A program made the position numbers and the translations under genes. Shown piece after piece: positions 1 to 5,897 of a stretch of DNA of 5,897 nt (position 1 is its first letter; every line of letters starts with the position of its first letter). The DNA is taken from NCBI GenBank assembly GCA_945906015.1, contig CAMDQV010000138.1, forward strand, positions 1 to 5,897, in the 5' to 3' direction. The DNA comes from Pedobacter schmidteae. Lineage in GTDB: Bacteria > Bacteroidota > Bacteroidia > Sphingobacteriales > Sphingobacteriaceae. The notes below the pieces were generated by a model. The model did no database searches, was not told where the DNA came from, and was given only the letters and a program-made list of their open reading frames with translations.

Positions 1-105
1 TTATCAGTTGTCTGTTATCAGTTGTCTGTTACCAGTTGTTAGTTATCAGTTATCAGTTATCAGTTGTCTGAGGTATGAAGTCTGAAGTCAGAAGTCTGAA
101 AAAAG
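1..105. repeat. Phased heptanucleotide tandem repeat
   Basis: Read from base 1 in steps of seven, this stretch divides into 14 consecutive units with no slippage, plus a degenerate fifteenth at 99-105 (AAAAAAG). The units are TTATCAG (five times), TTGTCTG (three), TTACCAG, TTGTTAG, AGGTATG, AAGTCTG (two) and AAGTCAG. G at unit position 7 is invariant in all 14, T at position 4 is kept in 13, and C at position 5 in 12. A 14-bp higher-order unit, TTATCAGTTGTCTG, occurs at 1-14, 15-28 and 57-70. The left units begin with TT and the right units with AA or AG, so the array drifts along its length. It begins at the window edge and may extend further left. It lies beyond the 3' end of pruA and does not look coding. 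Its function is unknown. It resembles in style the heptanucleotide short tandem repeats described in filamentous cyanobacteria, but no relationship is implied. Confidence 0.9.
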
Positions 106-135
106 CAGTAAATCTCAATTAGCACTAAACTGTCT

Positions 136-163
136 TTGTTCTTGGCTCCTTGTTCTTGGTTCC
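136..163. repeat. 14-bp tandem duplication
   Basis: Two adjacent 14-bp units, TTGTTCTTGGCTCC (136-149) and TTGTTCTTGGTTCC (150-163), differ by one C/T transition. The unit is twice the 7-bp period of the neighbouring arrays, so it probably belongs to the same repeat-rich tract, though its sequence is different. Confidence 0.8.
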
Positions 164-173
164 ATTTTCTGTT

Positions 174-297
174 GTCTGAGGTGCTGCTATGAAATGAAGC
201 AGAATTTATCTCAATAATCAATACTCAATACTATCTGATGTATGAAGACTGAGGTCTGATGAGGAAATGCTGAAATGAAGTAGAGTCCATCTCAATA
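174..297. repeat. Imperfect ~43-bp direct repeat pair
   Basis: Copy 1 (174-216) and copy 2 (254-297) both start with GTCTGA and end with ATCTCAATA. The best-matching part, 191-216 against 272-297, is 22 of 26 identical, and all four differences are transitions. The 5' part of each copy is more diverged and needs a one-base indel (offset 80 at the start, 81 at the end). The spacer between the copies contains a phased heptad array. No open frame or hairpin explains the repeat. It lies just past the pruA stop codon. Confidence 0.75.
210..258. repeat. Second phased heptad array
   Basis: Seven consecutive 7-bp units run CTCAATA, ATCAATA, CTCAATA, CTATCTG, ATGTATG, AAGACTG, AGGTCTG. The first three share TCAATA and the last four change to the NNNNCTG/TATG style seen at 71-98. 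The stretch 241-254 matches 74-87 at 12 of 14 positions. CTCAATA recurs at 291-297, again followed by a 7-bp-spaced CCCACTA. With the other repeats this accounts for most of the gene-free stretch 1-314, in which I see no gene, RNA or clear terminator. Confidence 0.75.
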
Positions 298-314
298 CCC
301 ACTACCCCACTAAC

Positions 315-1949
315 CTACTCTTTCTCCAAAAATGGATAGCTATAATCTTTAGGTGGATCGAAAGTTTCTTTGATTGTTCTTGGCGAAACCCATCTCAATA
401 AATTGATCATGGAGCCTGCTTTATCATTAGTGCCTGATCCTCTGGCACCTCCAAAGGGTTGTTGACCTACAACAGCGCCTGTACATTTATCATTGATGTA
501 AAAATTACCTGCCGCATTTCTTAAGGCATGGGTGGCTGTGGCCAGAGCATATCGATCTTGTGCTAATACAGCTCCGGTAAGTGCATAAATTGAAGTTTTA
601 TCAATAATTTCAAGTGTTTTTTCGAAATCTTGGTCTTCATATACATAAATGGTCAGAATAGGTCCGAATAATTCTTCGCACATGGTGATATAATTTGGGT
701 CTTTTGAAAGGAGTACTGTAGGTTCAATAAAATAGCCTTTCGACTTATCATAGTTTCCTCCTGCTATGATCTCAATATTTTTATCATTTTTAGCGCTATC
801 TATAAATCCCCTTAGTTTATCGAAAGATTTTTCATCGATCACAGCATTAACAAAATTTCCGAAATCTTCTGTAGGACCAATTTTCAGACTTGCAAGATCA
901 CGCTCTAATAATTCTTTGATCGCAGGCCATACTGATGCAGCGATATAAACCCTTGATGCGGCAGAGCACTTTTGACCCTGATATTCAAATGCTCCACGAA
1001 CAATTGCAGTGCTTGAAGCTTCCACATCTGCAGAGCCATGTACCAAAATAAAATCTTTTCCACCTGTTTCTCCAACAATGCGCGGATAGGTTTTGTATTT
1101 ATGAATGGTGTTACCAATAGTTTTCCAGATATCTTGAAATACTGTGGTAGAACCAGTAAAATGTATGCCTGCAAAATCAGGATGGTTGAAAATAACCTCG
1201 CCAGCATCCGGGCCTGAAACATAGACCAGGTTAATCACTCCATCTGGTAAACCGGCCTCACGGAAAATCTGCATCAAGACATTTGCAGAATAGATCTGTG
1301 TGTTTGATGGTTTCCAAACTACCACATTACCCATCATTGCAGCTGAAGTAGGTAAATTACCAGCAATTGCGGTGAAGTTAAAAGGTGTTAATGCAAATAC
1401 AAATCCTTCGAGTGCTCTTTGCTCTAGTCTGTTCCAACTTCCCCGGGGTGATACAGGAGGCTGTTGCTGATAGATTTCGCACATGTATTTTACATTGAAC
1501 CTCAAAAAATCAATTAGCTCGCAGGCAGCATCAATCTCAGCCTGAAATGCATTTTTTGATTGACCCAGCATCGTAGCAGCATTGAGTTTATACCGGTATG
1601 GTCCAGCAATCAAATCGGCAGCTTTTAAAAAAATTGCTGCACGTTGCTCCCATGCTAAATTTTCCCATGCTTCTTTAGCTTTTAAAGCTGCTGATATTGC
1701 ATCAGAAACATGTTGTGTGCTTCCCTGACTATAAGTTCCCAGTAAATGCTGATGATCATGCGGTGGGTAGATATTTACTTTTTTATCTGTTCTTACTTCT
1801 TTGCCATCAATGTACATCGGTATATCGATCGTTTTAGAACGTGCATCAGCAAGTGCTTCTTTTAGTAAAGTTCTTTCTTTACTTCCCGGAGCATAATTTA
1901 ATATCGTTTCATTTACCGGTTGTGGTACGTTGAAAAATCCTTTTAACAT
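315..1949 (-). CDS. pruA: L-glutamate gamma-semialdehyde (P5C) dehydrogenase
   Basis: This 544-residue cytoplasmic aldehyde dehydrogenase performs the second step of proline breakdown, oxidising the semialdehyde in equilibrium with 1-pyrroline-5-carboxylate to glutamate with NAD+. Visible ALDH landmarks, in order: oxyanion-hole Asn in TPFNF (188-192), cofactor Lys in VVWKPSN (Lys213), HFTGST (263-268), Glu294 in GETGGK, catalytic Cys328 in GQKCSA (codon at 966-968), EELFGP (425-430) and the family-typical C-terminal GQQPFGGARGSGTND. The sequence resembles the monofunctional ALDH4A1-type enzyme rather than bifunctional PutA, and the length fits that group. The start is placed at ATG 1949, giving MLKGFFNVPQP. 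The frame can be opened 24 nt earlier at a TTG (1973), but that TTG lies inside a -7 promoter box and gives a poor N-terminus. No proline dehydrogenase gene is adjacent, so the partner must be elsewhere. The gene appears to be transcribed alone and ends in a TAG next to a repeat tract. Confidence 0.96.
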   Translation of the reverse strand: MLKGFFNVPQPVNETILNYAPGSKERTLLKEALADARSKTIDIPMYIDGKEVRTDKKVNIYPPHDHQHLLGTYSQGSTQHVSDAISAALKAKEAWENLAWEQRAAIFLKAADLIAGPYRYKLNAATMLGQSKNAFQAEIDAACELIDFLRFNVKYMCEIYQQQPPVSPRGSWNRLEQRALEGFVFALTPFNFTAIAGNLPTSAAMMGNVVVWKPSNTQIYSANVLMQIFREAGLPDGVINLVYVSGPDAGEVIFNHPDFAGIHFTGSTTVFQDIWKTIGNTIHKYKTYPRIVGETGGKDFILVHGSADVEASSTAIVRGAFEYQGQKCSAASRVYIAASVWPAIKELLERDLASLKIGPTEDFGNFVNAVIDEKSFDKLRGFIDSAKNDKNIEIIAGGNYDKSKGYFIEPTVLLSKDPNYITMCEELFGPILTIYVYEDQDFEKTLEIIDKTSIYALTGAVLAQDRYALATATHALRNAAGNFYINDKCTGAVVGQQPFGGARGSGTNDKAGSMINLLRWVSPRTIKETFDPPKDYSYPFLEKE

Positions 1950-1970
1950 AATTGGTGTTGTTAGTTGCTT

Positions 1971-1978
1971 CAAAGATA
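1971..1978 (-). promoter_or_regulatory. Likely pruA -7 promoter box
   Basis: On the minus strand this reads TATCTTTG, a perfect match to the Bacteroidota primary-sigma -7 consensus TAnnTTTG. It would start transcription near 1964, leaving a leader of about 15 nt before the ATG at 1949. I see no TTTG or TTG at the usual distance upstream, so the -33 element is weak or absent. The box excludes the upstream TTG as a translation start if it is used. Confidence 0.5.
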
Positions 1979-2155
1979 AGGCTTTGGTTGAAATCTGCGG
2001 ATCGATTCCATGTATAAATAATCAGGTTTGATTAATTCATGGACATAGAACAGGAACCGTTAATATAAATAGATTGTTGTTCTGAATCAGGTTGAAATAT
2101 GATTGTTCTCATGATCTGTATGGATATATTTATTGATTTTTGTCCAAACCACCCC

Positions 2156-3073
2156 TCAGTCTGCATACCTTTCTAAGCCCTCTGCTGGCTTCCAGGTAGA
2201 TTTAGGCTCATAATAGTTCCATAGCAATTTCGAAAGATTCCTGATGAGACGATAACCTTCATTATCAGGGGTCCAGCTTTCATCTTTCTGGTTTTTGGTA
2301 GCAATGCAGAATACATAATCACCATGTGGGGCATTGACTAGTACCACCTCTGATCTAGACCGGTTTACTGCTCCCTGTTTTGATGCGGCCTGGATATAAG
2401 GAGGTATTTCTGAAAGGGCTTCAGCGTCCCAATAAATGCGCACCATATTGCGATACATACGCTGGCTTGCTGCTGGGCTTACTGCCTGCCCATCTCTGAT
2501 CTTTTTTACTAGCATAGCCATTTCCTTGGGGGTAGTTTGCCCCCAGCCATAAAGCTTCTGGTATGTTTGTCGGTTAGCTGATCTCGAATTTAGACGGGTA
2601 TTTTCAAAACCATTGTCTGATAGCCATTTATTGATGTTTTCTGATCCAGCTAGCTTTTGAAGCCATAAACTGGCAGTATTATCACTTGTGGTAATGCTAA
2701 GCATCTGAACCTTGCTGAGCTGTATCTTTTCACCATCTTTAAATGAACCCAGAATGTCTTCACCGGCATAAAGTAAGCTATCGCGATAAGTTAGGTTTTG
2801 ATGATAACTTAATTCTTTCTTTTCAATCTTATCAAATACCCCGCACATAATGGGAACTTTGATCATACTGGCGGTTGGAAAAATGGTGTCAGCATTGATG
2901 GATGCTACTTTATCGGTTCTTAGATTTTGAACATAGATTCCTACATCGCCTTTGAAATTATTCACGAGCATTTGCAATTTTTGTGTTAATTTTTTGTCTG
3001 TTCTGGTTTGAGAGCTAGCAGTATAAACCAGAAATAAAAGTGTAACAAAAAGTAAAATCGATTTTCTTAACAT
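2156..3073 (-). CDS. Exported class A beta-lactamase-fold serine hydrolase
   Basis: This 305-residue protein begins with a Sec signal peptide: positive MLRK, a hydrophobic run to about residue 18, and probable cleavage in TASS|Q near residue 21. The mature part carries the class A penicillin-recognising fold motifs: nucleophile Ser69 with Lys72 in SMIK, SDN at 130-132 within TTSDNTAS, TTP at 180-182, and KQG (232-234) in place of KTG or KSG. In the omega loop the ExxLN motif, which in true class A enzymes holds the deacylating Glu166, reads NTRLN (158-162). The general-base Glu is therefore replaced by Asn158, although a Glu sits next to it at 157. The protein may be a periplasmic serine hydrolase or peptidoglycan-related acylase rather than an efficient beta-lactamase; the substrate is unknown. 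The ATG at 3073 gives a clean signal peptide. The gene is divergent from lpxK, and a 206-bp gap separates its TGA from the pruA start, so the two are probably separate transcripts. Confidence 0.88.
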   Translation of the reverse strand: MLRKSILLFVTLLFLVYTASSQTRTDKKLTQKLQMLVNNFKGDVGIYVQNLRTDKVASINADTIFPTASMIKVPIMCGVFDKIEKKELSYHQNLTYRDSLLYAGEDILGSFKDGEKIQLSKVQMLSITTSDNTASLWLQKLAGSENINKWLSDNGFENTRLNSRSANRQTYQKLYGWGQTTPKEMAMLVKKIRDGQAVSPAASQRMYRNMVRIYWDAEALSEIPPYIQAASKQGAVNRSRSEVVLVNAPHGDYVFCIATKNQKDESWTPDNEGYRLIRNLSKLLWNYYEPKSTWKPAEGLERYAD

Positions 3074-3092
3074 AATGATTAATTCAATTATT

Positions 3093-3124
3093 CAAACATC
3101 AATAAATATAAGCGTGAAATCAAA
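3093..3124 (-). promoter_or_regulatory. Likely promoter of the serine hydrolase gene
   Basis: On the minus strand a -33 TTTG (3124-3121) is followed after 20 nt by GATGTTTG (3100-3093), one mismatch from the Bacteroidota -7 consensus TAnnTTTG. The spacing fits the usual range. Predicted transcription start is about 3086, giving a short leader of about 13 nt before the ATG at 3073. Confidence 0.5.
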
Positions 3125-3128
3125 TTTG

Positions 3129-3136
3129 TATTTTTG
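3129..3136 (+). promoter_or_regulatory. Likely lpxK operon -7 promoter box
   Basis: TATTTTTG matches TAnnTTTG exactly. Transcription would start near 3143, about 9 nt before the lpxK ATG. No convincing -33 TTTG is visible at the normal spacing. The box lies 4 bp from the -33 element of the divergent hydrolase promoter, so polymerases at the two sites would compete. Confidence 0.45.
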
Positions 3137-3151
3137 TTTATATCAGAATTT

Positions 3152-4231
3152 ATGAAATTTCTTCGTTTGCTCTTATTTCCCTTTTCAATCCTCTATGGAA
3201 TTGGAGTTTTATTTCGAAATAAGGCATATGATTATGGTTTATTTAAGTCTGTAAAATTTAAACTGCCGGTCATCTCTGTTGGAAATTTAGCGGTTGGAGG
3301 AGCAGGGAAAAGCCCTATGACGGAGTATCTTATCCGCTTATTGAAGAGCGATTTTAAATTGGCAGCTATTAGCCGTGGTTATGGCAGAAGAACTGAAGGT
3401 TTATTTTTTGTTGAGCGGGAAAATTCTTTTGAAGATACTGGAGATGAACCCCTTCAGATCAAACGTAAATTTGAAGGGATAACTGTGGCAGTTTGTGAAA
3501 ACAGAGCATACGCAATTCAATACGTAGCCCATGAACATGATGTGATCATTCTGGATGATGCTTTTCAGCATCGGGCGGTATTACCTAGCTTAAGTATTCT
3601 ACTTTTTGAATATTCATCTTTTTTGACCACTCAATTATTGCTTCCTGCGGGCAATCTAAGAGAACCTATGTCAGAAAAGAAAAGGGCTACTGTAATTGTT
3701 GTAACAAAATGTCCACTTGATATTGACCCATCAAGAAAACAAGCAATTGCTAAAAAGTTAAAACTGAATTCAGACCAGCATCTGTTTTTTTCATTTTTGA
3801 AATACGGAACCTTGAAATCAGTTTATGATGATCACATTTCAAGGCCAATGATTTCTTTGAGCAGCACTAAAAATATTATTCTTTTTTCAGGAATTGGAAA
3901 TCCTATTCCATTATTTAATGAGCTATCTAGTTATAATGCTACAGTGATCCACCATGAATATCCTGATCATCATAATTTTAGCGACAAAAATATCGCTAAA
4001 CTTGTACGGACATTTAACAAGCTTGAAGCCGGCGATAATGTGGTTATTACAACTGAAAAAGACTCTTTGAGATTACTTTCAGTTGAATTTAAAAAACAAT
4101 TGACTGGAATTCCCGTTTTTTACGTTCCTATTGAAACGTATTTTAATGAACCGGAAAAAACATCCTTTAATAATTTAATTATAGAATATGCATCAAAACC
4201 TACACCTGGCAAAAGACTATATCAAAGGTAA
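3152..4231 (+). CDS. lpxK: Tetraacyldisaccharide 4'-kinase (lipid A synthesis)
   Basis: LpxK phosphorylates the 4' position of the lipid A tetraacyldisaccharide with ATP at the cytoplasmic face of the inner membrane, yielding lipid IVA. The 359-residue product has a hydrophobic N-terminal membrane helix (about 3-21), a P-loop GGAGKSP (49-55; Ser where many homologues have Thr), SRGYGRR (74-80), GDEP (97-100), LDDAFQH (134-140), LLPAGNLREP (163-172), DHHNF (272-276) and TEKD (301-304). All these blocks are family-typical. The Asp/His catalytic pair known from Aquifex LpxK presumably lies in the DDxFQH and DHH blocks; that is inference. The start is ATG 3152. An in-frame TTG at 3134 overlaps the promoter box and is rejected. 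The last 44 nt overlap the start of the phosphorylase gene, implying translational coupling in one operon. Confidence 0.96.
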   Translation: MKFLRLLLFPFSILYGIGVLFRNKAYDYGLFKSVKFKLPVISVGNLAVGGAGKSPMTEYLIRLLKSDFKLAAISRGYGRRTEGLFFVERENSFEDTGDEPLQIKRKFEGITVAVCENRAYAIQYVAHEHDVIILDDAFQHRAVLPSLSILLFEYSSFLTTQLLLPAGNLREPMSEKKRATVIVVTKCPLDIDPSRKQAIAKKLKLNSDQHLFFSFLKYGTLKSVYDDHISRPMISLSSTKNIILFSGIGNPIPLFNELSSYNATVIHHEYPDHHNFSDKNIAKLVRTFNKLEAGDNVVITTEKDSLRLLSVEFKKQLTGIPVFYVPIETYFNEPEKTSFNNLIIEYASKPTPGKRLYQR

Positions 4232-5024
4232 GATTGGCAACTTTGAGCCCGAAATCGGAATTATTTTGGGTACAGGTTTAGGCAAACTAGTTAATGATAT
4301 TGAGGTACATCATAGTTTGATGTATTCCAATATTCCCAATTTTCCAATATCTACATTAGAATTTCATTCCGGAAAATTAATATTTGGTATTCTTAGCGGT
4401 AAGAGAGTAGTTGCTATGCAAGGTCGCCTGCATTATTATGAAGGGTATGACATGAAGCAGATTACCTTCCCTGTGCGGGTAATGAAAATGCTTGGAATTC
4501 AGAAATTATTCGTTTCCAATGCAAGCGGAGCCTTAAATCCTGCGTTTAAAAAAGGGGAACTGATGATCATTAATGATCACATCAATATGCAAACAGACAA
4601 TCCTTTACGGGGACATAATTCGGAAGAGCTTGGTTCTCGATTTCCGGATATGAGTGAACCCTATAACAAGGAATTAATTGACAGAGGGATGGAAATAGCA
4701 AAGAAAAATAATATTAGCTGCCATACCGGAGTTTATGTGTCTGTGAATGGTCCTAACCTTGAAACTAGAGCTGAATACCGATTTTTACGTAATATTGGTG
4801 CTGATGCTGTTGGAATGAGTACCGTACCAGAGGTTATTGTAGCTAATCATATGTCATTACCTGTTTTTGCGATTTCGGTTTTGACAGATGAAGGTTTTCC
4901 GGATACGCTTAAGGTAGTGTCACTTGAAGAGATAATTAAAACAGCTGAAGAGGCAGAACCTAAAATGACAAAGATTTTAAAAGATCTTATTTTGGAAATT
5001 AATGATCAAACGCTTAGTATTTAG
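4188..5024 (+). CDS. Purine nucleoside phosphorylase (trimeric PNP/MTAP family)
   Basis: This 278-residue cytoplasmic enzyme cleaves purine (deoxy)ribonucleosides with phosphate to the free base and (deoxy)ribose 1-phosphate, for purine salvage. It belongs to the trimeric PNP/MTAP family: GTGLG phosphate loop (28-32), GRLHYYEGY (79-87), NASGALN (111-117), base-binding Glu192 in GPNLETRAE (human Glu201 equivalent) and GMSTVPE (209-215). The residue aligned with human Asn243 is Asp234 in VLTDE, and the position aligned with human His257 appears to be Leu246. The ATG at 4188 is the only plausible start. The next Met is residue 45, beyond the phosphate loop, so the 44-nt overlap with lpxK is real. 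No Shine-Dalgarno is visible upstream, which suits coupling to lpxK translation. The 3' end overlaps the porin start by 23 nt. Preference for 6-oxo or 6-amino purines cannot be settled from sequence, so no symbol is given. Confidence 0.94.
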   Translation: MHQNLHLAKDYIKGKIGNFEPEIGIILGTGLGKLVNDIEVHHSLMYSNIPNFPISTLEFHSGKLIFGILSGKRVVAMQGRLHYYEGYDMKQITFPVRVMKMLGIQKLFVSNASGALNPAFKKGELMIINDHINMQTDNPLRGHNSEELGSRFPDMSEPYNKELIDRGMEIAKKNNISCHTGVYVSVNGPNLETRAEYRFLRNIGADAVGMSTVPEVIVANHMSLPVFAISVLTDEGFPDTLKVVSLEEIIKTAEEAEPKMTKILKDLILEINDQTLSI

Positions 5025-5897
5025 TTCTATTTTATTGCTGATCATTTTCAGCACTGATGCCTTTGCCCAAAGAACAATTAGGGCAGAAGGTGTTGGAGGC
5101 GGTCCAGGTAGAAGTTCGCGTACAGGTTCGAGTAACGAAACGCAGGATGGTGGGCAGGAGATGAAGGAAGATTCTATCATCTATACTTCTAAATATATCC
5201 GATATACTAATCTAAAAATATTAAAGGATGGAACTCAAACCCGACCTATAGATACCACGGTTTCTAATTTTCAGAATTATAGTCCCATCTACAGATTTGA
5301 CAAGCCTACTATCGGATTGGGAAGTGCAGGTTTGGCGTATAGAGAGCTACTTTTTAATCCCACAAAGACCATTGGATTTGATGCCGGTTTTCATTCGCTG
5401 GATGCCTATCGCTTAACTCAGGACTCTATGAAATTCTTCAGAGCCAGAACACCCTATACAGAGCTTTATTATGTTAATGGTCGTACTCAGGAGCAAACCT
5501 TCAAAGTTATTCATTCACAAAATGTGAAGCGCAATCTGAATGTGGGGGCTATGTATAATCGTTTAAGTGCAGAAGGATTTTATGTTAACCAAAAGGCTGA
5601 TCATTTGAATGCAGCTTTGTTCGCCTGGTATGAATCGCCAAATAAACGCTATAATATTGTAGGAGATGTGATCTTTAATACCATAAAGGCTGGAGAAAAT
5701 GGCTCAACAACCAATGATACTATTTTCAAAAGTGATCCTATTGATAAAATAGCTATCCCTGTTCGGTTAAAGGCTAAAAGTAAAGATCGTCCTATGCAGA
5801 CCTGGCGTCAAACGCAGTTCTTCTTTAAACAACTTTATTATATCGGTAGGATTGATAGTCTTCCTGATACGGAAGCTGCTCAAAAAATATTGCCCAC
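5002..5897 (+). CDS. Putative outer-membrane porin, 5' part (cut by window)
   Basis: The open frame runs from ATG 5002 to the right edge without a stop (298 full codons). Residues 1-22 form a Sec signal peptide with cleavage AFA|Q. A Gly/Ser/charged, probably disordered linker follows at about 29-55. The rest matches the style of the Bacteroidota 'putative porin' family (recalled as Porin_10): DTTVSNFQ (84-91), LFNP (117-120), GFDAGFHS (125-132), TPYTELYY (150-157), HSQN (171-174), EGFYVNQKADH (191-201) and SPNKRY (212-217). Alternating aromatic and polar residues fit beta-strands of an outer-membrane barrel. I assign the family from memory of its motifs; transport substrate is unknown, and the full protein should be roughly twice as long. 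The start overlaps the phosphorylase gene by 23 nt, and only this ATG yields a signal peptide. A weak GGAAA lies 3 nt upstream (4994-4998). Confidence 0.85.
   Translation, partial: MIKRLVFSSILLLIIFSTDAFAQRTIRAEGVGGGPGRSSRTGSSNETQDGGQEMKEDSIIYTSKYIRYTNLKILKDGTQTRPIDTTVSNFQNYSPIYRFDKPTIGLGSAGLAYRELLFNPTKTIGFDAGFHSLDAYRLTQDSMKFFRARTPYTELYYVNGRTQEQTFKVIHSQNVKRNLNVGAMYNRLSAEGFYVNQKADHLNAALFAWYESPNKRYNIVGDVIFNTIKAGENGSTTNDTIFKSDPIDKIAIPVRLKAKSKDRPMQTWRQTQFFFKQLYYIGRIDSLPDTEAAQKILP

Noticed and set aside
81..92. Small palindrome TCTGA-AG-TCAGA as a pruA terminator
   Set aside because: The two-base loop and five-base stem arise from neighbouring heptads, no T-run follows on the relevant strand, and it is more than 200 bp past the stop codon.
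1..105. CRISPR array or insertion-sequence end
   Set aside because: The repeat unit is only 7 bp with no spacers, and there are no terminal inverted repeats, target duplication or transposase nearby.
766..948. Plus-strand open frame of 60 codons
   Set aside because: It lies wholly inside pruA on the opposite strand, has low-complexity Ser/Leu content and no recognisable motif; it is a shadow of the real gene.
905..1222. Minus-strand open frame of 105 codons within pruA
   Set aside because: It overlaps the strongly conserved catalytic part of pruA in another frame and shows no family features. A pruA frameshift was considered, but the pruA frame is intact through this stretch.
1950..1973. 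Upstream TTG start adding eight residues to pruA
   Set aside because: The TTG sits in the TATCTTTG promoter box, and the ATG at 1949 gives the N-terminus expected for Bacteroidota homologues.
2019..2034. Inverted repeat TAATCA-GGTT-TGATTA upstream of pruA
   Set aside because: The six-base AT-rich stem is too weak for a terminator, and AATCAGGTT also appears nearby without a partner arm. It could be an operator, but nothing else supports that.
4977..5180. Minus-strand open frame across the phosphorylase/porin junction
   Set aside because: It is antisense to two well-supported genes; its Pro/Leu-rich content is the reverse complement of the porin's Gly-rich linker.

Overview
The window looks like the chromosome of a Gram-negative Bacteroidota, most likely a Sphingobacteriia/Pedobacter-type bacterium. 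The evidence is low-GC coding DNA, an LpxK (so a lipid A outer membrane), a Bacteroidota-type putative porin, a eukaryotic-type monofunctional P5C dehydrogenase, start codons without strong Shine-Dalgarno sites, and TAnnTTTG-type -7 promoter boxes. The genus is an inference from protein style only.

Layout. Positions 1-314 hold no gene. They form a mosaic of short repeats, mostly built on a strict 7-bp period, downstream of the first gene's stop codon. On the minus strand follow pruA (proline catabolism, ends at 315, ATG start at 1949) and, upstream of it, an exported class A beta-lactamase-fold serine hydrolase (2156-3073). A compact divergent promoter region of about 78 bp (3074-3151) separates these from a plus-strand chain: lpxK (3152-4231), a purine nucleoside phosphorylase (4188-5024) and a putative outer-membrane porin (5002 to beyond the right edge). 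The three plus-strand genes overlap by 44 nt and 23 nt in successive frames, so they are probably one translationally coupled operon.

Working together. lpxK and the porin serve the outer membrane (lipid A synthesis and a barrel protein), with a purine-salvage enzyme between them. The exported serine hydrolase may act in the periplasm. pruA is metabolically separate and seems to be transcribed alone.

These are largely housekeeping genes, and I found no convincing new multi-gene system. The points most worth checking are the phased heptanucleotide repeats at the left edge, the double gene overlap, the unusual pairing of specificity residues in the nucleoside phosphorylase, and the missing deacylation glutamate in the serine hydrolase.
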